In this document: positions 48,414 through 55,612 of the stretch, in pieces
Layout: the number at the start of each line of letters is the position of its first letter
Position numbering within the stretch: the first letter of the stretch is position 1
Assembly (NCBI GenBank): GCA_934426255.1
Contig: CAKRYD010000006.1
Span: forward strand, 32,778 to 96,777
Source: an uncultured Bacteroidaceae bacterium
GTDB lineage: Bacteria > Bacteroidota > Bacteroidia > Bacteroidales > Bacteroidaceae
Reading direction: 5' to 3'
Length of the DNA stretch: 64,000 nt
The notes under the pieces: model-generated
What the model was told of the DNA's origin: nothing
What the model saw: only the letters and a program-made list of their open reading frames with translations
Databases searched by the model: none
Translations under genes and position numbers: made by a program

Positions 48414-51400
48414 ATGAAGAAACTGTCTTTCATTTTCGTTTTTGCCTTAATGGCCTTGTCTCTTCATGCCGAAGAGGCTGCTTCATGGTTTAGGGCAAGT
48501 GCCATCTCACCTGACGGGAAGAGCATAGCCTTTTCCTATAAGGGTGATATATTTGTCGTTTCCAGCAGTGGCGGAAGAGCTGTGCGGCTCACTTCGCATG
48601 CGGCCTACGACGGCTATCCCTGCTGGTCGCCCGACGGCAAGCTGATAGCCTTTTCTTCCGATAGATATGGTAGCCTTGACGTGTTTGTCATTTCCAAAGA
48701 CGGCGGAGCTCCCAAGCGTCTGACAACGCATTCGGCCAATGAAAAGCCACAATGCTTCCTCGACAACAGCCATGTGCTGTATACGTCCTATTATATGCCG
48801 ACCTCCGAGGATATCTTCTTCCCGGGTGATTTTGCGCAGGTCTACAGTGTGGATGTCAATGCCCACAGGCCGCAATTGTTTTCAGCTTTGGCAATGGAGT
48901 CTATATCCATCAACGCAAATGGCGAGATGCTCTATCAGAACAATAAGGGATATGAAGATGAATGGCGCAAACGTCATCGTTCTCCTATCACACGCGACTT
49001 GTATCTTTCCCAGACAAACCCAGTGAAGCGCACCTACAAGCAGCTGACAACCGACAATGCAGAGAACCGCAATCCCGTGTGGGCTTCAGATGGCAAGAGC
49101 TACTACTTTCTCAGCGAAAGGAATGGTTCCATGAATGTCTACAAGGCTTCTGCTGGTGAATCCGGCAAACAGGTCACCTTCTTTAAGGAGAACCCCGTGC
49201 GCTATCTTTCTGTTTCTCAAGACGAGACCTTGTGCTTTTCATGGGATGGTGGCTTATATACGATGCAGAAAGGTGGCAAGCCGCAGCGTGTAAACATTGA
49301 CATTGTCATGGACGATACCGAGAACTTCAAGCAGCCGCAGACAGTCAGTTCGGGTGCTTCTGCCTTTGATATAACGAAAGATGAAAAGGAGATTGCCTTT
49401 ATACTCAACGGAGATCTTTATACCACTGTGACGGAATATGCCACTACCAAGCGGCTGACCACGACTCCCGAAGAGGAACGTCATCCGAGCATCAGTCCTG
49501 ACGGTCGCACCATAGTCTATGCTTCCGAACGCGGCGGTACGTGGAATATCTATGCCATGAAGCTCCAGGATAAGAAAGACAAGAACTTCACTTATGCCAC
49601 GGATGTCAAGGAGGAAGCCCTCATCACCGGCAAAGAGCCGTTTACGCTCCCGAAGTTTTCACCCGACGGCAAGAAGATAGCGTTTCTTGCCAACCGTACG
49701 GAAATACGTGTCTATGACGTAAAGAGCAAGCGCATCGATGTGGCACTTCCGGCCAAGTTCAACTTCTCCTATGCCGATGGTGACATGGGCTTTGAGTGGT
49801 CTCCCGACAGCCGTTGGATTCTTACTTCCTACATGGGTGAAGGCGGTTGGAACAATATGGACATTGCAGTGGCCAGCATTGATGGCAAGAAGGTGGTCAA
49901 CCTCACCAACAGTGGCTATTCCGACGAGTCTCCCGAATGGGCTTTGGGGGGCAAGGCCATTATCTGGGCTTCCGACCGTGCCGGATATCGCAGTCATGGC
50001 AGTTGGGGAGCCGAGGACGACGTATATATAATGTATCTCGACAAAGAGGCTTACGAACTGTCGAAATACAATAAGGAAGACCGTGCTTTGTATGAAGAGC
50101 GCATGAAGGCTGCCAAGGATTCTACCGACAAGTCGTCGAAGGCCGGCAAGCAGAAGTCCAAGACTGACAAGAAGAAAAAGGCCAATGGCAAGGACAAGTC
50201 CGGCGAAGCCAAGGATGAGAAGTCGCCTAAGAAGGACAGCACAGAAGTGAAACCTTTGAATCTTGACTTTGAGGGTTGCGAAAACAGGATAAAGCGTCTG
50301 ACTGTCAATTCGTCTCATCTGGGTGGTATGTATCTCACCCCCGACGGCAAGAAGCTCTACTACATTTGCCGCTTTGAGGGTGGTTATGACCTTTGGGTGC
50401 ACGATTTGGAGGACAATTCCACGAAGATTGTCTGCAAGGGTATTGGTGGAGGCCAGTTCATCCCCGACAAGAAGGGTGAGAACCTCTACCTGTGCAATGG
50501 TGGTCTCAAGAAGGTTACGCTCTCCAATGGCAGCATCAAGGACCTGCCTTTCCGTGCCGAGAAAGAGGGACAGACGGCAGAGCGCCGGGAATACCTCTAT
50601 GACCATTGTGTCAACCAGATAGAGAACCGTTTCTGCGATGTCAACTATCATGGTGTGGACTTCAAGGCCTTGTCGGCCCATTATCGCAAGTTCTTGCCTT
50701 TCATTAATAACAACCGCGACTTCAGCGAGATGGTGAGTGAGCTGCTCGGTGAGCTCAACTGCTCGCACACAGGTCTGAAATATCGTGCTGCAAGAACCTG
50801 CCCGCTGACTGCCGAGCTCGGTGCTTTCTATGAAGACCATAAGGGCGACGGACTGAAGGTCAGGGAAATCATTCAGGGAGGCCCGCTCGATATGCCCGGA
50901 AGCAAGGTAAAGCCCGGAGACATCATCAGTGAAATCGACCATCAGAAGATAGTAAAGGACCAGGACTATTTCCCCTTGCTTGCGGGCAAGGCCGGCAAAT
51001 GGGTGCTGCTGACTGTTACGGATGCTTCGGGCAAGAACAAGACAGAGTTTCATGTGAAGCCTGTAAATCAGGGCACTATCAGCGGATTGCTCTACAAGCG
51101 TTGGGTGAAGCGCAACCAAAAGTTTACCGAGGAATATTCGGAAGGCAAGATAGGTTATGTTCATATCGAAGCCATGAACAGCAACAGCTTCCGTGAGGTC
51201 TATTCGCAGATTCTCGGAAAATACCGCAACTGCGAGGCTCTTGTGGTTGACGAACGCCACAATGGCGGTGGCTGGCTCCATGACGATTTGGCCATTTTGT
51301 TGAGTGGCAAGCAGTTTCAGACCTATACTTCGCGCGGCCAGTATCTGGGCGTTGATCCTTTCACGCGTTGGAACCGTGCTTCGTGTGTCCTGGTGTGTGA

Positions 51401-51695
51401 GAACTGCTACTCTAATGCCAACGGTTTCCCGTCCATGTATAAGGCCCTGGGACTGGGCAAGCTGGTGGGCACACCCATGGCAGGCACGATGACTGCCGTG
51501 TGGTGGGAGAGCCTGGATGATGGCAGCCTGATACTCGGACTGCCTGAGGTGAACTGCCTGGATATGGAGGGCAAGCCGATAGAAAACCTGCAGCTCGACC
51601 CCGACATCCCTGTTGACAACACTCCCGAGCAAATGCTTTCGGGTGACGACAGGCAGCTGAAGCGTGCCATCGACCTGATGCTTCAAGGTAAATGA
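48414..51695 (+). CDS. Tricorn-like S41-family serine protease with beta-propellers
   Basis: 1093 aa with a signal peptide (LSFIFVFALMALSLHA), so exported, unlike archaeal tricorn. WD/TolB-like propeller repeats fill residues 20-560 (SPDGKSIAFSYKGDIFV, SPDGKLIAFSSDRYG, SPDGKKIAFLANR). A Lys-rich low-complexity insert spans about 566-612. Then a second propeller part, C1 helices, a PDZ domain (GDGLKVREIIQGGPLDMPGSKVKPGDIISEID) and the protease core with His785 (LNCSHTGL), VVDERHNGGGW, Ser1000 (ENCYSNANGF) and Glu1032. The residue after the Ser is Asn where tricorn has Asp. It probably degrades peptides in the periplasm. Confidence 0.9.
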   Translation: MKKLSFIFVFALMALSLHAEEAASWFRASAISPDGKSIAFSYKGDIFVVSSSGGRAVRLTSHAAYDGYPCWSPDGKLIAFSSDRYGSLDVFVISKDGGAPKRLTTHSANEKPQCFLDNSHVLYTSYYMPTSEDIFFPGDFAQVYSVDVNAHRPQLFSALAMESISINANGEMLYQNNKGYEDEWRKRHRSPITRDLYLSQTNPVKRTYKQLTTDNAENRNPVWASDGKSYYFLSERNGSMNVYKASAGESGKQVTFFKENPVRYLSVSQDETLCFSWDGGLYTMQKGGKPQRVNIDIVMDDTENFKQPQTVSSGASAFDITKDEKEIAFILNGDLYTTVTEYATTKRLTTTPEEERHPSISPDGRTIVYASERGGTWNIYAMKLQDKKDKNFTYATDVKEEALITGKEPFTLPKFSPDGKKIAFLANRTEIRVYDVKSKRIDVALPAKFNFSYADGDMGFEWSPDSRWILTSYMGEGGWNNMDIAVASIDGKKVVNLTNSGYSDESPEWALGGKAIIWASDRAGYRSHGSWGAEDDVYIMYLDKEAYELSKYNKEDRALYEERMKAAKDSTDKSSKAGKQKSKTDKKKKANGKDKSGEAKDEKSPKKDSTEVKPLNLDFEGCENRIKRLTVNSSHLGGMYLTPDGKKLYYICRFEGGYDLWVHDLEDNSTKIVCKGIGGGQFIPDKKGENLYLCNGGLKKVTLSNGSIKDLPFRAEKEGQTAERREYLYDHCVNQIENRFCDVNYHGVDFKALSAHYRKFLPFINNNRDFSEMVSELLGELNCSHTGLKYRAARTCPLTAELGAFYEDHKGDGLKVREIIQGGPLDMPGSKVKPGDIISEIDHQKIVKDQDYFPLLAGKAGKWVLLTVTDASGKNKTEFHVKPVNQGTISGLLYKRWVKRNQKFTEEYSEGKIGYVHIEAMNSNSFREVYSQILGKYRNCEALVVDERHNGGGWLHDDLAILLSGKQFQTYTSRGQYLGVDPFTRWNRASCVLVCENCYSNANGFPSMYKALGLGKLVGTPMAGTMTAVWWESLDDGSLILGLPEVNCLDMEGKPIENLQLDPDIPVDNTPEQMLSGDDRQLKRAIDLMLQGK

Positions 51696-51718
51696 TAACC
51701 AATTAAACCATAAGTAAT

Positions 51719-52588
51719 ATGATGACAAAAAACCATTCTTTAAGGCTTTTCGGACTGCTGTTGCTCTTCGCAGCCGGTGCCGTGAGTACGGATGCCAAGA
51801 AATTCCGCATCATGTCGTTCAATATTCGTTTGCTGACAACTGCCGATGGCGACAATATCTGGACCAATCGCAGTGATGCTGTATGCAAGTTTATAGACAA
51901 GACGGCTCCCGATGTGTTTGGTGTGCAGGAGGCCACCAAGGTGCAGATGGACGATTTGTCAAAGAATCTGCCCGACTATGCCTATGTGGGCGTGGGTCGC
52001 GACGACGGCAAGGAAGCCGGCGAATACAGTCCCGTGTTCTATCGCAAAGACAAGTTCAAGCTCATCAAGAGCGGTACTTTCTGGTTGAGTGAGACACCCG
52101 ACAAGCCTTCACTCGGCTGGGATGCAGCTTGCCGCCGTGTATGCTCGTGGACCTTGTTACAGAATGTGAAGACCGGAAACAGCTTTGTCTATGCCAACAC
52201 TCACCTTGATCATGTGGGCGAAAAAGCCCGTGTCAACGGTGCGATGCTTATAAAGGAAAGGCTCAGCCGCATTGCCAACAATCTGCCGATGCTCATTACC
52301 GGCGATTTCAATGTGACCAGCTCTTCGCCGGCCTATGCAACCATGCTCAACCGCATCTTTGCCCTTCAGGATGCCTACAAGAATGCCAAGAAGCGCAAAG
52401 GGCTGAATTCCTCGTTCAACAACTGGGGCAAAATTGCCGACGACAAGGGAGACATCATCGACTTTGTCTTTGCTTCGCCCTTCCTGAAAGCCAAGAAAGC
52501 CTGTCTGCACGACGGCAATCTGGGCAACGGACACTACCTCTCCGACCACAACGCCCTTTACGTTGACTTCGACGGAAAGGAGCTTTAA
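51719..52588 (+). CDS. Secreted endonuclease/exonuclease/phosphatase family protein
   Basis: 289 aa with a signal peptide (LFGLLLLFAAGAVSTDA). EEP fold: FRIMSFNIRL, PDVFGVQEATK (metal Glu), YANTHLDHVGEKAR, NLPMLITGDFNVTSSSPAY and GHYLSDHNALYVDF. Members cleave phosphodiester bonds of nucleic acids, phospholipids or inositides. Exported and with no nuclease-specific insert visible, so extracellular phosphodiesterase is the safest call. Separated by 23 bp from the protease and followed by a hairpin terminator. Confidence 0.9.
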   Translation: MMTKNHSLRLFGLLLLFAAGAVSTDAKKFRIMSFNIRLLTTADGDNIWTNRSDAVCKFIDKTAPDVFGVQEATKVQMDDLSKNLPDYAYVGVGRDDGKEAGEYSPVFYRKDKFKLIKSGTFWLSETPDKPSLGWDAACRRVCSWTLLQNVKTGNSFVYANTHLDHVGEKARVNGAMLIKERLSRIANNLPMLITGDFNVTSSSPAYATMLNRIFALQDAYKNAKKRKGLNSSFNNWGKIADDKGDIIDFVFASPFLKAKKACLHDGNLGNGHYLSDHNALYVDFDGKEL

Positions 52589-52598
52589 TCCCTTGATG

Positions 52599-52639
52599 CC
52601 TGCGGCAGGACGGCACGGAGGTGTGCTGCCTGCCGCAGG
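52599..52639 (+). terminator. Terminator between the EEP and EFR1 genes
   Basis: Perfect 11-bp GC-rich stem CCTGCGGCAGG / CCTGCCGCAGG (52599-52609 and 52629-52639) followed by TCTTGTTTTC, 10 bp after the EEP stop and 18 bp before the EFR1 start. Confidence 0.7.
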
Positions 52640-52657
52640 TCTTGTTTTCATCCTGCC

Positions 52658-53428
52658 ATGATTTTCTACTTTTCGGGAACCGGAAACAGCCGCCATGTGG
52701 CCCGCCGCATAGCACAGGCAACCGGCGAAAGAGACATCTCCATTGCCCGCTGCCTGCACGAGGGGACATTCGCGTTCAGGCTTTCCCACGACGAAAGAGT
52801 AGGGCTTGTGGCTCCCGTCTACTTCTGGGGACTTCCACAAATAGTCATCGACTTCATATCAAGACTCACCTTGCCCGATGCCGCCGGCCATTATGTCTAT
52901 GCAGTAGCCACCTATGGCACCTCCACAGGCGGCTTCATGCACATGACGCGCAGCCTCTTTGCCGGGAAAGGTTGGCCGCTCCGTGCCACCTACAGTGTAC
53001 GCATGGTAGATGTGTGGACGCCACTTTTCAACGTCAGTAACCGGGAGAAGTGCCTGAAGATAACGCAGAACGCAGAGCCGCAGATAGACACAGCAATACA
53101 CGAGATATGCAGGAATGCCTGTGGCAACTTTACGGATCGAAGCCTTCCGTGGTGGCTGGCACGCTGGCAATATGCCCTCTACGAGGGGCGGCGAAACACC
53201 CACTATTTCAAGGTAAACACCCGGTGCATAGGCTGCGGGCTCTGTGCAAGGATTTGCCCGACAGCCACGATAAGCATGCACGGCAGCCAACCCGAATGGG
53301 TAAAGCCCCAATGCACGCTCTGCCTCTCCTGCCTGCACCATTGTCCGATGTCGGCCATCGAAAACGGAAAAGCCTCTCACCGTCACGGCCGCTTCCTGCA
53401 TCCCGACGAAGGGCAAAGCCACAGCTGA
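52658..53428 (+). CDS. EFR1-family flavodoxin-ferredoxin protein
   Basis: 256 aa. N-terminal flavodoxin-like domain with the FMN phosphate loop IFYFSGTGNSRHVARRIA and GLVAPVYFWGLPQIVIDFI, then two [4Fe-4S] clusters of the ferredoxin type: CIGCGLCARICP and CTLCLSCLHHCP, seven Cys plus the final CP of each. It should pass electrons between flavin and iron-sulfur centres in the anaerobic cytoplasm; partner unknown. High GC, and flanked downstream by the inverted-repeat/tandem-repeat element. Confidence 0.9.
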   Translation: MIFYFSGTGNSRHVARRIAQATGERDISIARCLHEGTFAFRLSHDERVGLVAPVYFWGLPQIVIDFISRLTLPDAAGHYVYAVATYGTSTGGFMHMTRSLFAGKGWPLRATYSVRMVDVWTPLFNVSNREKCLKITQNAEPQIDTAIHEICRNACGNFTDRSLPWWLARWQYALYEGRRNTHYFKVNTRCIGCGLCARICPTATISMHGSQPEWVKPQCTLCLSCLHHCPMSAIENGKASHRHGRFLHPDEGQSHS

Positions 53429-53457
53429 CAAGCTTCTCCCAATGCCCTCAGACGGCA

Positions 53458-53582
53458 ATGTGGCTGATTGCAACGTGTTTCATGTACAGAGTACAGTGTG
53501 TTTCATGTACAGGAAACAACCTGTTTCATGTACAGAGCACAACCTGTTTCATGTAGAGGAAACACCCTGCAATCAGCCACAT
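53458..53582. repeat. Perfect 15-bp inverted repeat framing the 23-bp tandem array
   Basis: ATGTGGCTGATTGCA (53458-53472) and its exact complement TGCAATCAGCCACAT (53568-53582) enclose the tandem repeat, leaving 2 and 1 bases between. As RNA this would be a 15-bp stem closing a 95-base loop; as DNA it resembles the ends of a miniature element, but no target-site duplication is evident. It lies 30 bp after the EFR1 stop and could also act as its terminator. Confidence 0.8.
53475..53566. repeat. 23-bp tandem repeat, four copies, alternating unit types
   Basis: Units start at 53475, 53498, 53521 and 53544, and all contain TGTTTCATGTA. Units 1 and 3 continue CAGAG(T/C)ACA; units 2 and 4 continue (C/G)AGGAAACA, which makes TGTTTC and GAAACA into a small inverted repeat inside each of them. 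So the array is two 46-bp dimers. It lies in the 372-bp gap 53429-53800, which besides this holds the rimP promoter. Open frames across it are low-complexity artefacts. Confidence 0.85.
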
Positions 53583-53707
53583 CGCAACCACTGATATGTA
53601 CAGACGTAAAACAGAATGCCGCACACCTCAGACCGGCATGCCCCCGAAGCATCGGCGGCAATCGGCAGAGACAAAGTAGCGATTTTCTTAAATTTTTTGC
53701 CTTAATA

Positions 53708-53739
53708 TTTGGAGAAAAGAAAGAAAATCACTACTTTTG
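53708..53739 (+). promoter_or_regulatory. Promoter of rimP-nusA-infB-cvpA-sufB
   Basis: TTTG (53708-53711), 20 bp, TACTTTTG (53732-53739): both boxes and spacing match the Bacteroidetes consensus. Leader of about 55-60 nt to the rimP ATG at 53801. Confidence 0.78.
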
Positions 53740-53800
53740 CAAACGTTAGAGGAGTGAGAGGCCCGGAAGAGCTTCTCATTTTTTAATACACACCGACGAT

Positions 53801-54268
53801 ATGATAGACATAAAGACTTTAAAGGACATTGTCAACGACTGGCTGAAAGACAAGGACTACTTCTTAACCGACCTGTCAATCAGCCCGGACGACAAGATTG
53901 TTGTGGAAATCGACCACAAAGAAGGTGTATGGATCGACGATTGCGTAGACCTGAGCAAGTATATCGAATCCCGCCTTGACAGTGATGAAAACAACTATGA
54001 ACTTGAGGTGGGAAGTGCCGGAATAGGACAACCGTTCAAGGTGCTTCAACAGTATATCAACCACATAGGCGACGAGGTAGAGATAGTCACCCGACAGGGC
54101 GAAAAGCTGAAAGGCACCCTCAAAGCCGCCGATGAGCACCACTTTACGGCAGGCATCAAAAAGAAAATAAAGCCCGAAGGAGCCAAACGCCCCAAGATGG
54201 TGGAAGAAGACGTGACCTATGCCTACGACGACGTCAAAAGTGTGAAATACCTCATATCGTTCAAATAG
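53801..54268 (+). CDS. rimP: Ribosome maturation factor RimP
   Basis: 155 aa; needed for assembly of the 30S subunit. N-terminal domain with YFLTDLSISPDDKIVVEIDHKEGVWIDDCVDLSKYIESRL and ELEVGSAGIGQPFKVLQQY (the family's EVSSPG block, here EVGSAG), then an SH3-like C-terminal domain (GDEVEIVTRQGEKLKGTL). Classic order rimP-nusA-infB. Regulated by the promoter at 53708-53739. Confidence 0.94.
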   Translation: MIDIKTLKDIVNDWLKDKDYFLTDLSISPDDKIVVEIDHKEGVWIDDCVDLSKYIESRLDSDENNYELEVGSAGIGQPFKVLQQYINHIGDEVEIVTRQGEKLKGTLKAADEHHFTAGIKKKIKPEGAKRPKMVEEDVTYAYDDVKSVKYLISFK

Positions 54269-54346
54269 CAGGTGCTCATGCTGCCGGCCCGGAGCCGCAG
54301 AAAACAGCAGGACACCCCTCAACATGCAAAAACTAAATAATACATA

Positions 54347-55609
54347 ATGGCTACAAAGAAAGAAAACACAGTAAGCCTCATAGACACCTTTGCCGAGTTC
54401 AAGGAAACAAAGAACATCGACAGAGCCACCCTCGTGGGTGTAATCGAGGAAAGCTTCCGCAGTGTGCTGGCAAAAATGTTCGGCTCAGACGAGAATCTTG
54501 ACATCATCGTGAACCCCGACAAAGGCGACTGCGAAATACACAGAAACCGCATCGTAGTGGCAGACGGGCAAGTGACCGACCTCAACAAAGAAATCAGTCT
54601 GAGCGACGCCCGCAAGATCGATGCCGACTATGAAGTGGGTGAAGACGTGAGCGAATCCATAGACTTCATGAAGTTTGGCCGCAGAGCCATCCTTACACTC
54701 CGCCAGACCTTAGCCGGCAAAGTGCTGGAACTGGAGCACGACTCCCTATACAACAAATACAAGGATCGTATAGGCGAAGTAGTCTCGGGCGAGGTATATC
54801 AAGTGTGGAAAAACGAGATTCTGCTTCAAGATGAGGAACACAACGACCTGCTCCTCCCCAAATCCGAACAAATACCCGGCGACTTCTATCGTAAAGGTGA
54901 AATAGTACGCGCCGTCATCAATAAAGTGGAAAACGTCAACAACATCCCTAAAATCTACCTCAGCCGCACCTCACCCATGTTCCTGCAACGGCTGCTCGAA
55001 GCCGAAGTGCCCGAGATAAACGACGGTCTGATCACCATCAAAGGCATTGCACGCATACCGGGAGAAAGAGCCAAAATAGCCGTAGAAAGCTATGACGACC
55101 GTATAGACCCCGTAGGAGCCTGCGTAGGAGTGAAAGGACGGCGCATACACGGCATAGTGCGCGAACTGCGCAATGAAAACATCGACATGGTCAACTATAC
55201 CAGCAACCAGTCGCTCTATGTGCAGCGTGCCCTCAGTCCCGCGAAAATCTCGGATATATACCTCGACGAAGCCAACCACAAGGCCGAAGTCTACCTGCAA
55301 CCCGAAGAAGTGTCACTAGCCATAGGCAAAGGAGGCCTCAACATCAAACTGGCCAGCATGCTCACCGGCTATACCATTGACGTATACCGCGAATCAGAAG
55401 AAAACAACGAAGAAGACGACATCTACCTGTATGAATTCTCAGACGAAATAGACCAATGGGTCATCGACGCATTCAAGCACGCCGGCATGGAAACAGCGCG
55501 CGAAGTGCTGTCGCATAGCCGCGAAGAACTCATCCAAGCCACCGACCTCGAAGAAAGCACCATCGATGAAGTGCTCAAAATATTAAACGAAGAATTTGAG
55601 AAAGAATAG
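54347..55609 (+). CDS. nusA: Transcription termination/antitermination factor NusA
   Basis: 420 aa. N-terminal polymerase-binding domain (LIDTFAEFKETKNIDRATLVGVIEESFRSVL), S1 domain (about 135-205, GEVVSGEVYQVWKNEILLQ), KH1 and KH2 (IKGIARIPGERAKIAVESYD, GACVGVKGRRIHGIVREL, EVSLAIGKGGLNIKLAS). The C-terminal acidic repeats of E. coli NusA are missing; instead there is a short helical domain (AGMETAREVLSHSREELI), normal for Bacteroidetes. 78 bp after rimP, 3 bp before infB. Confidence 0.96.
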   Translation: MATKKENTVSLIDTFAEFKETKNIDRATLVGVIEESFRSVLAKMFGSDENLDIIVNPDKGDCEIHRNRIVVADGQVTDLNKEISLSDARKIDADYEVGEDVSESIDFMKFGRRAILTLRQTLAGKVLELEHDSLYNKYKDRIGEVVSGEVYQVWKNEILLQDEEHNDLLLPKSEQIPGDFYRKGEIVRAVINKVENVNNIPKIYLSRTSPMFLQRLLEAEVPEINDGLITIKGIARIPGERAKIAVESYDDRIDPVGACVGVKGRRIHGIVRELRNENIDMVNYTSNQSLYVQRALSPAKISDIYLDEANHKAEVYLQPEEVSLAIGKGGLNIKLASMLTGYTIDVYRESEENNEEDDIYLYEFSDEIDQWVIDAFKHAGMETAREVLSHSREELIQATDLEESTIDEVLKILNEEFEKE

Positions 55610-55612
55610 TAT

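Noticed and set aside
49659..51728. Antisense open frame of 689 codons opposite the tricorn-like gene
   Set aside because: Shadow of a long coding region with regular codon use; no recognisable motif, no start context.
53475..53566. CRISPR array
   Set aside because: Units are directly adjacent with no spacers; no cas genes in the window. Same for 21003-21104.
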